From CAYJBH01 sp964368625 (GTDB taxonomy: Bacteria; Bacillota; Clostridia; Oscillospirales; Ruminococcaceae), in contig CAYJBH010000012.1 of the NCBI GenBank assembly GCA_964368625.1, positions 6,622-70,621 on the forward strand: a DNA stretch of 64,000 nt. Direction: 5' to 3'. Positions 7,860 through 16,828 of the stretch are shown one piece after another; the stretch's first letter is position 1, and every line of letters starts with the position of its first letter. The notes beneath the pieces were generated by a model that did no database searches, was not told the origin of the DNA, and saw only the letters and a program-made list of their open reading frames with translations. The translations under genes and the position numbers were made by a program.

Positions 7860-8971
7860 ATTCTAAAGCATTAGCCGTACTGTTTCCTAACAGCCATGAT
7901 AAAGAACTTGGCGAGCTTACCTCACGGCGTGCAGCTGCCGCAATACCTGTTGGTGGAAGATATCGACTTATAGATTTCCCACTTTCTGGTTTATCTGTTG
8001 CAGGTGTTGAGCGTTGTGCTGTTATCGTTAACCGCAACTATGTTAGCCTGATGGATCATATAGGCAATGGCCGCGAATGGGATTTTGCAAGTAAGCGCGG
8101 CGGAATTAGTATCTTCCCACCTTTTTCCGAAGGTAGAAATCGTACCGACGATAAGGTTGATTCACTTTATAGCATAATTGGATATCTAGAAAACGCAACA
8201 GAAGAATACGTTGTTCTTACTGATTGCAACTTTATTGCTAATATAGATTATCGCGATTTATTTGCATCGCATCGCCAAAGTGGTGCCGATGTTACTGCTG
8301 TTTATGTAAAGCATGAGATTACTCCTGAACTAAGGGATAACAATATCGTTCTTTCACTCGACGATGAAAATAACATTACAGAGATTTTATGCGATGATTT
8401 TCATGCCGGCGAACGCAATGTTGCTATCTCCGTATTTGTTATGAAGAGAACTGTACTTTGTGAGATGATTAAGGAAGGACATATACGCAATCGCACCTTC
8501 TTTGAAGTAGAATTGCTAAGCAAATGCATCGGACTTCTTAACATGAAGGGGTACGAATATACCGGCTATTTTACATTTATAACCGATCGCAAATGCTATC
8601 TTGAAGCTAATCTATCGCTGCTGGTAGACGACAACATGGAAAAGTTATTCCCTGCAAAACAGCCTGTATACACCAAGGTTCGTGATGATGCGCCTGTAAG
8701 GTATACCGTAAACAGTAAGGTTAAAAACTCAGTTATTGCAGATGGTTCATTAATTGCAGGAACGGTTGAAAACAGCTTATTATTTAGGGGCGTTAGGGTA
8801 GAAAAAGGCGCTGTAGTTAAGAATTGTGTTCTTATGCAAGATACGGTTGTGGAGGCTGATGCCGTAATAGAGAATGTTATCACGGATAAAAATGTTAAAA
8901 TTACCGAGGGTAGCGAGCTTAAGGGAACTGTGAACTATCCTGTATATGTAAATAAAGGCGAAACAGTTTAA
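7853..8971 (+). CDS. glgD: GlgD, non-catalytic partner of GlgC
   Basis: A 372-residue GlgC paralogue. The Rossmann-like core and RYRLIDFPLSG are retained, but the catalytic GDH motif is replaced (LTDCNFIANIDY) and the GGxGxRL loop is degenerate, as in other Firmicute GlgD proteins. In Bacillus and some other Firmicutes GlgC-GlgD heteromers are more active than GlgC alone, so GlgD is treated as a regulatory subunit. The ATG overlaps the end of glgC by 7 bp. The C-terminal half keeps the hexapeptide beta-helix. It is the second non-catalytic homologue in this operon, after the GlgB-like protein. Confidence 0.94.
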   Translation: MVNSKALAVLFPNSHDKELGELTSRRAAAAIPVGGRYRLIDFPLSGLSVAGVERCAVIVNRNYVSLMDHIGNGREWDFASKRGGISIFPPFSEGRNRTDDKVDSLYSIIGYLENATEEYVVLTDCNFIANIDYRDLFASHRQSGADVTAVYVKHEITPELRDNNIVLSLDDENNITEILCDDFHAGERNVAISVFVMKRTVLCEMIKEGHIRNRTFFEVELLSKCIGLLNMKGYEYTGYFTFITDRKCYLEANLSLLVDDNMEKLFPAKQPVYTKVRDDAPVRYTVNSKVKNSVIADGSLIAGTVENSLLFRGVRVEKGAVVKNCVLMQDTVVEADAVIENVITDKNVKITEGSELKGTVNYPVYVNKGETV

Positions 8972-8995
8972 GATATATTTTAGGAGAGGCGATAA

Positions 8996-10420
8996 ATGAA
9001 AATTCTTTTTTGTACCAGCGAGGCTGCGCCGTATGCTGCATCCGGTGGACTAGGTGATGTTGCCGGTAGCCTGCCCGGTGTTCTCAATAATGATACCCAG
9101 GAATGCAGGGTCGTTATGCCGTTGTATCGCACCGTTTCAGAGCGTTACCGCGACGAACTTAAATTCATCTGTAGCTTTAATGTCGATTTAGGTTGGAGAA
9201 GCCAATATTGCGGCATATTTGAGATGACTAAGAACGGGGTTAAATACTACTTTTTAGATAATCAGTTCTACTTCTTTAGAGATGGTGGAATATATGGCTA
9301 TCTTGACGATGGCGAAAGATATGCATTTTTTTCTAAAGCAATAATTGAGATGTTATTCTACATCGATTATACCCCTGATATAATGCACCTTAACGACTGG
9401 CAGACAGCCTTAGTACCTGTTCTTTTAAAAACCAACTATGGCGGAAACCCGAAAACAGATCCAATTAAAACATTATTCACTATTCATAATATTCAGTACC
9501 AGGGAAAATATGGCGATCATATGTTGGGCGATATTATGGGTATGGGCGACTGGGAGCGCAATATCTTAGAGTTCGGCGGAGCCATTAACTTTATGAAAGG
9601 TGCACTAGAGACTGCCGACTGGATAAGTACTGTATCACCTACCTATGCTGAAGAACTTCAGTATAACTGGTTTGCATATGGTCTTGATTCAATTTTACGA
9701 GCTAAAAAGGATAAACTTTCGGGCATACTAAACGGTATAGATATAGAGGGTTATAACCCCGCTACCGACAGTGTAATAGCTTCAACCTACACAACCAGAG
9801 CTTTTGCTAAGGGCAAGGCAGCCTGTAAAAAAGCACTTTGTGAGTACTTTAGCCTGGAGGATTCTTCTCGTCCTATTATAGCTATGGTAACTCGTCTTGT
9901 TACACACAAGGGAATTGACCTTGTAAGACATATGTCACAACAGCTAATAGACGACGGCTTTAACATCGTTGTTCTCGGTAGCGGTGATGGAAACTATGAA
10001 GCGTTTTTAAACTATCTTGCCGAACAAAACTCCGGAAAAGTAGGTGTTTATCTCGGTTTCGTTCCGGATCTAGCCCGCAAAATATATGCCGGCGCAGATA
10101 TGTTTTTAATGCCATCAAAGTCGGAACCATGCGGTTTATCACAGATGATTAGTGCAAGATACGGAACGGTGCCTATCGTTCGTGAAACCGGTGGTCTTAA
10201 CGATTCTATTAAGGATAACGGCAGCGGTGATGGCAATGGTTACACCTTCTGCAACTATAATGCACATGAAATGTACGACTGCTGCGCTAGAGCAAAAAAA
10301 TTATATGATGATAAAAAAGCTTGGAAGTCGCTGGCTATTCGTTGCATGAAATCTGACTTTAGCTGGGATAGCTCGGCTAAAAAATACACTGATTTGTATG
10401 AAATGTTAAAAAAAGGTTGA
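8996..10420 (+). CDS. glgA: Glycogen synthase GlgA (GT5)
   Basis: A 474-residue ADP-glucose-dependent alpha-1,4-glucan synthase that extends glycogen chains in the cytoplasm. Family blocks are seen in order: SEAAPYAASGGLGDVAGSLP at the N-terminus, HLNDWQTALVP, TIHNIQYQGKYG, STVSPTYAEEL, GILNGID, TRLVTHKGIDL, and SKSEPCGLSQM with the catalytic-site Glu, then RETGGLNDSI. The lysine of the N-terminal KTGGL motif (Lys15 in E. coli, implicated in ADP-glucose binding) is Ala15 here; I am not sure whether this is common in Clostridia. It is the last gene of the glg operon. Ribosome binding site GGAGAGG. The greA promoter overlaps its stop codon. Confidence 0.96.
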   Translation: MKILFCTSEAAPYAASGGLGDVAGSLPGVLNNDTQECRVVMPLYRTVSERYRDELKFICSFNVDLGWRSQYCGIFEMTKNGVKYYFLDNQFYFFRDGGIYGYLDDGERYAFFSKAIIEMLFYIDYTPDIMHLNDWQTALVPVLLKTNYGGNPKTDPIKTLFTIHNIQYQGKYGDHMLGDIMGMGDWERNILEFGGAINFMKGALETADWISTVSPTYAEELQYNWFAYGLDSILRAKKDKLSGILNGIDIEGYNPATDSVIASTYTTRAFAKGKAACKKALCEYFSLEDSSRPIIAMVTRLVTHKGIDLVRHMSQQLIDDGFNIVVLGSGDGNYEAFLNYLAEQNSGKVGVYLGFVPDLARKIYAGADMFLMPSKSEPCGLSQMISARYGTVPIVRETGGLNDSIKDNGSGDGNGYTFCNYNAHEMYDCCARAKKLYDDKKAWKSLAIRCMKSDFSWDSSAKKYTDLYEMLKKG

Positions 10421-10445
10421 CAAAATAAGGAAGAAGTAGTATAAT
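10417..10445 (+). promoter_or_regulatory. Consensus sigma-A promoter for greA
   Basis: A perfect TTGACA (10417-10422) and a perfect TATAAT (10440-10445) with a 17-bp spacer. The -35 box overlaps the glgA stop. The roughly 90-nt leader carries a small hairpin (CTGTGGTG paired with CATCACAG, 10474-10498). Confidence 0.8.
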
Positions 10446-10538
10446 CCTATCTTATGATAGTAAAAAAAGCCTGCTGTGGTGTATATAATGCATCACAGTT
10501 GTGTCGTTCTAGTCATGTGAGATTGTGAGGTAAGAGAG

Positions 10539-11024
10539 TTGAGTAAGAAAATAATATTATCCCATGAAGGGTTACTGGCATTGGAAGAAGAGCTGGAAGA
10601 GCTACGTACTGTTAAGCGCAAAGAGGTTGCCGAAAAAATCAAGGTTGCCCGATCCTTTGGAGACCTTTCGGAAAACAGCGAATATGATGAGGCTAAAAAT
10701 GAGCAAGGATTTATCGAAAGCCGTATTATTCAGCTAGAGTCAATGCTAAAAAATGCAAGTGAGATCGACGAAAACGATCTATCCTTCGATGTTGTTGCAG
10801 TTGGTTGCCATGTTAAGGTTGAGGACGACGATAAGGACATTAGTGATTATAATATCGTTGGCTCGCTAGAAACAGATCCAAAGAGAAACAAAATTTCGGA
10901 TGAATCACCGGTAGGAAGTGCGCTTTTAGGCAAAAAGGTTGGCGATTCTGTTGAGGTTGTTGTTCCGAGCGGTGCAAAGTTTTCATTAAAAATATTAGAG
11001 ATATCTAGGCAAGAAAAACAATAG
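10539..11024 (+). CDS. greA: Transcript-cleavage factor GreA
   Basis: A 161-residue GreA, the usual size. It rescues backtracked RNA polymerase by inducing cleavage of the nascent RNA 3' end. The N-terminal coiled coil (about residues 10-75) ends in the family motif ARSFGDLSENSEYDEAK, which includes the acidic tip residues, and the C-terminal FKBP-like domain has SPVGSALLGKKVGDSVEV. Start is TTG at 10539 behind GTGAGG. It has its own strong promoter within the end of glgA and is followed after 10 bp by the ThuA-like gene, likely in the same transcript. Confidence 0.96.
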   Translation: MSKKIILSHEGLLALEEELEELRTVKRKEVAEKIKVARSFGDLSENSEYDEAKNEQGFIESRIIQLESMLKNASEIDENDLSFDVVAVGCHVKVEDDDKDISDYNIVGSLETDPKRNKISDESPVGSALLGKKVGDSVEVVVPSGAKFSLKILEISRQEKQ

Positions 11025-11034
11025 AGGAAACTTA

Positions 11035-11781
11035 ATGATTAACGTAACAGTTTGGAACGAAAATGTTCATGAAACTGATGAGAAGATTGGCCCAATCATG
11101 GCTGATTTACACCCAAATGGGATACACGGCACTGTTGCTGATATCGTTAAAGAGCTTGGAGCGGAAGTAAGCGTTCGTACAGCTACGCTAGATCAACCGC
11201 TACACGGCCTTTCAGATGAAGTTCTTGACAGTACCGATGTACTAATTTGGTGGGGACATTGTGCTCATGACAAGGTGTCTGATGAGATTGTTGCTAAGGT
11301 TAAAGCTAAGGTTCTTGGCGGTATGGGCATAATAATTCTGCATTCCGGACATTATTCTAAAATTTTCAAGGATCTTATGGGCACAAGTTGCGATCTGCGC
11401 TGGAAAGAAGACTGCTATGGGCGGGTATTCTGTGTAAACCCATCCCACCCTATTGCAGATGGTATTCCCGCTAATTTCGAGCTTGGTGTTGAAGAATGTT
11501 ATGGGGAATACTTTGACATACCAATTCCTGATGAAGTTATTTTTGAAAGTTGGTTTAACATAGGTGAGGTTTTTAGAAGCGGATGCACCTTCACTCGTGG
11601 ATATGGGAAAATCTTTTATTTCCAGCCCGGCCATGAAACTAACCCTTCTTATCATAATAAATATGTAAGAAGAATTATTCAAAATGCCGTATTGTGGGCT
11701 AATTCTCCAAAAAAACGTTCTATGTTTGGAACATCTGAAATTAAAGTTACCTTAGAAGAAATAAGAAACGATAGCAACTAA
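11035..11781 (+). CDS. ThuA-like domain protein (class I glutamine-amidotransferase-like fold)
   Basis: A 248-residue ThuA-domain protein. N-terminal VTVWNENVHE and IMADLHPNGIH, VLIWWGHCAHD near residue 78, IILHSGHYSKIF near residue 99, and FYFQPGHETNPSYHN near residue 201 match the ThuA/YesM-region sugar-catabolism family. ThuA is linked genetically to trehalose or disaccharide use in Sinorhizobium, probably in keto-sugar metabolism; the exact reaction is unsettled. No signal peptide. It follows greA by 10 bp and ends at a terminator shared with der, which is transcribed towards it. Confidence 0.85.
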   Translation: MINVTVWNENVHETDEKIGPIMADLHPNGIHGTVADIVKELGAEVSVRTATLDQPLHGLSDEVLDSTDVLIWWGHCAHDKVSDEIVAKVKAKVLGGMGIIILHSGHYSKIFKDLMGTSCDLRWKEDCYGRVFCVNPSHPIADGIPANFELGVEECYGEYFDIPIPDEVIFESWFNIGEVFRSGCTFTRGYGKIFYFQPGHETNPSYHNKYVRRIIQNAVLWANSPKKRSMFGTSEIKVTLEEIRNDSN

Positions 11782-11803
11782 GAGCTAACAAATAAACTGA
11801 ATT

Positions 11804-11848
11804 AAGGCGGATACAATAGGGTAAAACCCGTTGTATCCGCCTTATAAT
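11804..11848. terminator. Bidirectional terminator between the ThuA-like gene and der
   Basis: A 13-bp perfect stem (AAGGCGGATACAA, 11804-11816, paired with TTGTATCCGCCTT, 11831-11843) with an inner GGG/CCC pair lies between the two convergent genes. Confidence 0.8.
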
Positions 11849-11855
11849 AATTGGT

Positions 11856-13178
11856 TTAAACTTTTTCTCCGCGCTCTCTAATCATTAACCTAATTGGTGT
11901 TCCCTCAAGCCCATAGGTATGACGAATCTGATTTTCTATATAGCGTTGATACGAGAAATGGAACAGCTCCTTTTTATTGCAGAAAGCAGCAAAGGTAGGT
12001 GGCCTTGTTGCTATCTGGGTCATATAGTATATTTTAAGAGGTCTTCCTTTGTCACTCGGAGGTTGAACCCTGGCCGTTGCACGGTGTAGCAGATCGTTTA
12101 AAACACCGGTAGTAATTCTCATAGCATTCTGATCGTTAACAAACTTTATTAGCTCAAACATTCTATCTACACGCTCACCGGTCTTGGCAGATATAAATAT
12201 AAAAGGTACATAAGACATAAAAGAAAAGTCGTTCATTAAGCTTTTACGCATCTTCTCCATCGTTTTGGTTTCTTTTTCAACAGCATCCCACTTATTTACT
12301 GCAACGATGCACGCTTTACCCTCTTCATGAGCATAGCCGGCAATCTTGCTGTCCTGCTCGGTAAAGCCTACGGTGGCATCAAGCATTATAACAACAACCT
12401 CGCTACGCTGAACAGCCGCAAGACTTCTAAGGGTACTGTAACGTTCTACACCGGCCTCTACCCTACCACGTTTTCGCATACCTGCCGTATCAATTAAGAT
12501 AAACTTGCCATGCTTATTCTCGTAATGAGAATCAACAGCATCACGTGTTGTTCCTGCTTCATCCCTTACAATCATTCTGTTTTCGCCAAGTATATAGTTA
12601 ACTAACGAGCTTTTGCCAACGTTTGGACGTCCGATAATTGCAACGGTTATAGGGTCATCATCCGTCTTTTCTACAGGCTCTTCAAACGTTAAATGTTCAA
12701 ACACAGCATCTAACAGGTCACCAGTACCATGGCCATGAACAGCTGATACCGGAAAAAGATCTCCTATTGCCAAGGCATAAAACTCAAAAAGCGCTGCATC
12801 GCTACTGCCAATGCTGTCTAGCTTGTTAACCGCAACAAATATAGGTTTATTACTTCTACGAAGCAGATCAGCAATATCTGAATCGGTAGCTGTTAATCCT
12901 GTTAAGCCATCTGTAACAAAGATAATTGCATCGGCACAATCTATAGCAAGTTCAACCTGCAGACGCATCTCAACGAGCATGCTATCTCCGGATGTTGGCT
13001 CTAATCCTCCTGTGTCTATTAAGGTAAATTCCTTACCAAGCCACTCACAATCAGTAAAAATCCTATCTCTCGTTACACCCGGCGTGTCCTCAACTATGGA
13101 CAAACGCCTTCCGCACAACTTATTAAAAAGCGTGCTCTTTCCAACATTCGGCCGTCCTACAACTGCAACAATCGGCAT
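11856..13178 (-). CDS. der: Ribosome-assembly GTPase Der (EngA)
   Basis: A 440-residue protein with two tandem GTPase domains, the hallmark of Der, which is essential for 50S subunit maturation. Each domain starts with GRPNVGKS (residues about 7 and 184) and has DTPG/DTGG or DTAG switch motifs and NKxD specificity motifs (NKLD about 118, NKWD about 296). The C-terminal KH-like domain is present with the family end RIHxTYGLEGTPIRLMIR-type sequence. It is the downstream gene of a der-DUF512 pair on the minus strand, a frequent clostridial arrangement. Length is normal for the family. Confidence 0.97.
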   Translation of the reverse strand: MPIVAVVGRPNVGKSTLFNKLCGRRLSIVEDTPGVTRDRIFTDCEWLGKEFTLIDTGGLEPTSGDSMLVEMRLQVELAIDCADAIIFVTDGLTGLTATDSDIADLLRRSNKPIFVAVNKLDSIGSSDAALFEFYALAIGDLFPVSAVHGHGTGDLLDAVFEHLTFEEPVEKTDDDPITVAIIGRPNVGKSSLVNYILGENRMIVRDEAGTTRDAVDSHYENKHGKFILIDTAGMRKRGRVEAGVERYSTLRSLAAVQRSEVVVIMLDATVGFTEQDSKIAGYAHEEGKACIVAVNKWDAVEKETKTMEKMRKSLMNDFSFMSYVPFIFISAKTGERVDRMFELIKFVNDQNAMRITTGVLNDLLHRATARVQPPSDKGRPLKIYYMTQIATRPPTFAAFCNKKELFHFSYQRYIENQIRHTYGLEGTPIRLMIRERGEKV

Positions 13179-13231
13179 CAGTATTCCTTTCTCTTCTTTG
13201 TTTTAGAAAACATTGTGTTCTAAAACAATGT

Positions 13232-14458
13232 TTACTCAACAACTACTATCTCAACATCAAGTTTTTCGGATATCTCCCTTGCGGTCATTCCGTCCAATGT
13301 TATGTCACCCTCGGCTCGAAACATCTGTGATGTTATTAACAGTTTATTCGTTTTAAGCTTACCCTTAAGTTGTTCTACTAAATCCTGTCCTGTTAGCAAT
13401 CCTGCTACCGTTACACCCTTACCAAAAAAGTTGTTTGTAATGGTATGAACTGTTGTGTTAGTAAGGCTTTCACACATCTGCTCCATAAGCGGAGTTGCCA
13501 GAACACCTGTGGCAAGGTCAAACCCACCACCCATCTTGTGAAAGCGACCCTTGTTTTTATCATAAAAATCTCGCCACATCCCTACCCCGTTTTCCAGCTG
13601 TAGGAAATCTTCGTAATGTCTTCTTGGTGGTATCTTCTTTTTTGCTAGTAGATATATTTCATCCGATGCAAAAAACAACCTTGTTCCAAATTGCTTAAGA
13701 TTCTCTCGTGCAAAGCCCTCGATTATCTGCAAATTTTTATTTGCTATCGTCTCGTTAAAGGGGGTTAACGGGTATAAACTCTCTCTAAACCTTGTTAATC
13801 CAACCGGAACCGCACTTACACTTTGAACCGCAGGGTATAGTTTTTGCAGCTCTGATAGACTGTACTCCAGCTGTCTCTCATCGTTCAGTCCGGGACATAA
13901 TACCAGCTGAATATTCATGGATATCCCGGCCTTAGCAAAGCGCGGAATAAGCGACAATGCCTCGCCTGCCATAGGATTACACATTAGCTGGCAACGAAGC
14001 TGTGGGTCCATAGTATGAACCGAAATGTTTAACGGTGAAAACTTCATCTTTATGATTCTATCGATTAATCGATCATTTAGATTAGTTAGTGTTATATAGT
14101 TCCCCATTAAAAACGACAAGCGCTCATCATCATCTTTAAGGTAAAGAGAATCTCTCATACCTTTTGGAAGTTGATCTATAAAACAAAAAACGCAACGGTT
14201 TTTACAACTTCTTTTGCCGTTATATAAATCCCCCTCAAACACTAGGCCTAAAGGCTCAAACTCCTGCTTAGTTAGCTCAATAGTACCGCTTTCCAATTCT
14301 ATCGAAAGCTTGTTTGCAGCGGTATGAAAACCGTAATCAAGGCTGTCTTCAACAACCTTTCCATTAACCGACACCAACTTATCTCCGGCTCTAATTCCGG
14401 CCTGATCTGCAGGCGAGGCTTTTTCTACCGCCTTAATTTCAACCAACTTATTCTCCAA
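13232..14458 (-). CDS. DUF512 radical-SAM protein with N-terminal PDZ domain
   Basis: A 408-residue protein. Residues 1-45 resemble a PDZ domain (KASPADQAGIRAGDKLVSVNG). A cysteine cluster CKNRCVFC near residue 85 is the CxxxCxxC iron-sulfur ligand set typical of this radical-SAM-like family, followed by FIDQLPKGMR and DERLSFLMGNYITLTNL. The C-terminal half is DUF512 with SDEIYLLA and GVGMWRDF motifs. Function is not established. The gene is 53 bp upstream of der on the same strand and widely conserved beside it in Clostridia, which suggests a link to ribosome assembly or translation. Confidence 0.88.
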   Translation of the reverse strand: MENKLVEIKAVEKASPADQAGIRAGDKLVSVNGKVVEDSLDYGFHTAANKLSIELESGTIELTKQEFEPLGLVFEGDLYNGKRSCKNRCVFCFIDQLPKGMRDSLYLKDDDERLSFLMGNYITLTNLNDRLIDRIIKMKFSPLNISVHTMDPQLRCQLMCNPMAGEALSLIPRFAKAGISMNIQLVLCPGLNDERQLEYSLSELQKLYPAVQSVSAVPVGLTRFRESLYPLTPFNETIANKNLQIIEGFARENLKQFGTRLFFASDEIYLLAKKKIPPRRHYEDFLQLENGVGMWRDFYDKNKGRFHKMGGGFDLATGVLATPLMEQMCESLTNTTVHTITNNFFGKGVTVAGLLTGQDLVEQLKGKLKTNKLLITSQMFRAEGDITLDGMTAREISEKLDVEIVVVE

Positions 14459-14547
14459 TAATAATTATTCCGACAAATTAAAAACAACAGGCCGTAGCAA
14501 ACGCCGCAATGCGACCTTGCCACAGCCCGATAATTCGCCCGATTTAA

Positions 14548-14730
14548 TTAGCTCTCGATCTTTATTACTTCTCTTCCCTTATACTGTCCACAGGAAGGGC
14601 AGACATGGTGAGGTAATTTTTTCTCCTTGCAGTTTGGGCAGGAGGCAAGAGTCGGAGCGGAAATCTTCCATACCGACGAACGACGCTTATCACGACGTGC
14701 CTTTGATAGTTTTCTCTTTGGAACTGCCAT
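14548..14730 (-). CDS. rpmF: 50S ribosomal protein L32
   Basis: A 60-residue ribosomal protein with the family N-terminus MAVPKRKLSKARRDKRRS and four cysteines in CPNC (about residues 34-37) and CPSC (about 47-50) that bind zinc, so this is the zinc-containing form. The usual upstream partner, the DUF177/YceD gene, is absent here. The ATG is preceded by GGGAGAT. It has its own consensus promoter. Confidence 0.97.
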   Translation of the reverse strand: MAVPKRKLSKARRDKRRSSVWKISAPTLASCPNCKEKKLPHHVCPSCGQYKGREVIKIES

Positions 14731-14771
14731 ATTTATCTCCCTAATTAATTAATAAAAATGCAACGTTATTA

Positions 14772-14800
14772 ATTATATAAAAAATATCGTAATTTGTCAA
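14772..14800 (-). promoter_or_regulatory. Consensus sigma-A promoter for rpmF
   Basis: On the minus strand TTGACA (14795-14800) and TATAAT (14772-14777) are exactly 17 bp apart, about 40 bp upstream of rpmF. Confidence 0.8.
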
Positions 14801-14862
14801 GTAATATTTATAAATTCATGCTAACTAATATTTAACTTGGCAAGCTAACTCTGTTTTATTAA

Positions 14863-15276
14863 CTATATTGCTCTTGGATATTTGCTAATTTCCTCACCTA
14901 TATCTGACTCATCAGCCGATACGGTAACAATAAGTTTAACATTTTCACCGGTTAGCTCGTTTAACTTTGATAAAAGTGTTGCCAATGTCCCCATATCCTT
15001 GTTAAGAACCTTTAAGATACCATCGATATAAATTTCTACTATGTCGTAGTTGCCTGCAAGAATTCCCGAAATAAAGCCAAACAGCATATCTGAATTTTCT
15101 ACCTTATACTCAACCATATCAATAAGGCGTACATCATGATGGATGTCGTAGGTTAACTTCATCGAATGTTCGATACAGACAAGATTACCAGCCGAACCTG
15201 CTGCAGATGCATTGATAATGTCTATCATCTTTTTTGTCTTACCGCTACCTTTACCGCCTACTATTATACTTACCAT
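14863..15276 (-). CDS. Small P-loop NTP-binding protein of unknown function
   Basis: A 137-residue protein starting with a Walker A loop, GGKGSGKTKKMID (residues about 7-19). No clear Walker B with catalytic Glu is visible, though a hydrophobic strand ends at IYIDG (about residue 86). The rest is a compact alpha/beta pattern (VRLIDMVEY, then LIVTVSADES). It is too short for an AAA+ or RecA core and lacks signal or membrane segments. I do not recognise a characterised family; such proteins occur in Clostridia annotated loosely as ATP-binding. It lies between pgi and rpmF on the same strand, 62 bp downstream of pgi. Confidence 0.6.
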   Translation of the reverse strand: MVSIIVGGKGSGKTKKMIDIINASAAGSAGNLVCIEHSMKLTYDIHHDVRLIDMVEYKVENSDMLFGFISGILAGNYDIVEIYIDGILKVLNKDMGTLATLLSKLNELTGENVKLIVTVSADESDIGEEISKYPRAI

Positions 15277-15338
15277 TGTAATTCTCCGTTTCTTTTAATT
15301 ATTGCTTATAATATGCTGTCTTGCATATCGGAAATACT

Positions 15339-16673
15339 TTATTTAGATAACCTTGCAGTTAATCTTTCGCGTTCTTCTTCAAATCCGGGTTTACCCAGTA
15401 GTGCAAACATATTCTTCTTATAACTTTCTACACCCGGTTGGTCAAATGGGTTAACACCCAAAATATATCCCGAAATGGCGCAGGCTTTTTCAAAGAAGTA
15501 TATGAGGTAACCTATATCATAGGCGTTCATTTCATCCAGCTCTAGCACCATGGTAGGAACTCCACCATCGGTATGAGCAAGAATTGTGCCCTCCATCGCA
15601 CGGCGATTTACAAGAGAAAGATTCTGTCCCGATAAAAAGTTAAGTCCATCTGCATTAACTTCATCCTTTTCTATAAAGAAGTCACCCTTTGGCTTTTTAA
15701 AGTCTACAACCGTTTCAAACAGTATTCGAGCGCCATCCTGAACAAATTGACCCATAGAATGAAGGTCGGTAGAGAAAACAACCGAGGTTGGCATGATTCC
15801 CTTTCCATCCTTGCCCTCGCTCTCGCCAAACAGCTGTTTATACCACTCGTTCATCATGGCAAAATCCGGCTCATAGCAGGCCATTAATTCAACTGCTTTC
15901 CCTCTGCGCAACAATATGTTTCTTGCTGCTGCATAGCGATAACAATCATTATTCTCGCTGCAGTTTAAATAGTTGTCATAGGCATCTCTAGCACCGCTCA
16001 TCATAGCATCAATATCAATTCCGGCAACTGCTATCGGTAAAAGTCCAACAGCGGTAAGCACTGAAAATCGTCCGCCAACATCGTCGGCTATAACAAAGCT
16101 TTCATATCCTTCACTATCTGCAAGTGTTTTCAGCGTTCCCCTTGCGGCATCTGTTGTGGCATAGATACGCTTTTGTGCGCCCTCCTTACCGTAACGTTCC
16201 TCTAAAAGCTTTTTAAACACTCTAAAGGCAAGCGCCGGCTCGGTGGTTGTTCCTGATTTTGATATTACGTTAACCGAAACCCGCTTCCCCTCACACAATT
16301 TTAATAGATTTTCAAGATGAGATCCGCTAATATTTTGTCCTGCAAAATATATCTTTACGCCATCTGAAAGATCGTTATAAAGCGTTGAGTTAAGAGCTTC
16401 TATAACTGCCCTTGAGCCAAGATAGCTTCCGCCGATACCGATAACAACCAACACATCGCTATCCTTTTTTATCCGCTCTGCGGCTATCTTTATTCTATCA
16501 AACTCTTCCTTGTCGTAGCTTTTCGGTAGGTCAAGCCAGCCCAAAAAATCATTTCCGGCACCACTGCGCGCATGTAACGCCTCGTGGGCCGCCTTAACCG
16601 TCGGATATAGTAGGTCAAATTCGCTGTCACCAACAAATCCGTCAAGATATCTGATGTTTAGATTTAACGGCAT
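15339..16673 (-). CDS. pgi: Glucose-6-phosphate isomerase
   Basis: A 444-residue phosphoglucose isomerase that interconverts glucose-6-phosphate and fructose-6-phosphate in the cytoplasm. It shows VIGIGGSYLGSRAVIEAL (about residues 77-94), ISKSGTTTEPALAFRVF with the sugar-phosphate loop (about 138-154), DDVGGRFSVLTAVGLLP (about 198-214) and the C-terminal GVNPFDQPGVESYKKNMF. This is the short Gram-positive form (about 450 residues). It has its own promoter and links glycolysis to the nearby glycogen genes only loosely, being on the other strand. Confidence 0.97.
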   Translation of the reverse strand: MPLNLNIRYLDGFVGDSEFDLLYPTVKAAHEALHARSGAGNDFLGWLDLPKSYDKEEFDRIKIAAERIKKDSDVLVVIGIGGSYLGSRAVIEALNSTLYNDLSDGVKIYFAGQNISGSHLENLLKLCEGKRVSVNVISKSGTTTEPALAFRVFKKLLEERYGKEGAQKRIYATTDAARGTLKTLADSEGYESFVIADDVGGRFSVLTAVGLLPIAVAGIDIDAMMSGARDAYDNYLNCSENNDCYRYAAARNILLRRGKAVELMACYEPDFAMMNEWYKQLFGESEGKDGKGIMPTSVVFSTDLHSMGQFVQDGARILFETVVDFKKPKGDFFIEKDEVNADGLNFLSGQNLSLVNRRAMEGTILAHTDGGVPTMVLELDEMNAYDIGYLIYFFEKACAISGYILGVNPFDQPGVESYKKNMFALLGKPGFEEERERLTARLSK

Positions 16674-16753
16674 AATTTCTCCATATTCTATTGTACTTTA
16701 ACAAAGCCGACACTAATTTTATTAATAACAGCATCGGAATATCTGTTGATTAT

Positions 16754-16782
16754 ATAATAATCCTTTTTGCTCATAATGTCAA
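16754..16782 (-). promoter_or_regulatory. Sigma-A promoter for pgi
   Basis: On the minus strand TTGACA (16777-16782) and TATTAT (16754-16759) are 17 bp apart, about 80 bp upstream of the pgi ATG. Confidence 0.65.
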
Positions 16783-16828
16783 GGAAATTACAGTAAACAT
16801 TTACAGTCATTTCACACTTTTATCAGTG

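Noticed and set aside
11242..11682. Long open frame of 146 codons antisense to the ThuA-like gene
   Set aside because: It lies wholly within a well-supported gene and shows no family features; a shadow frame.
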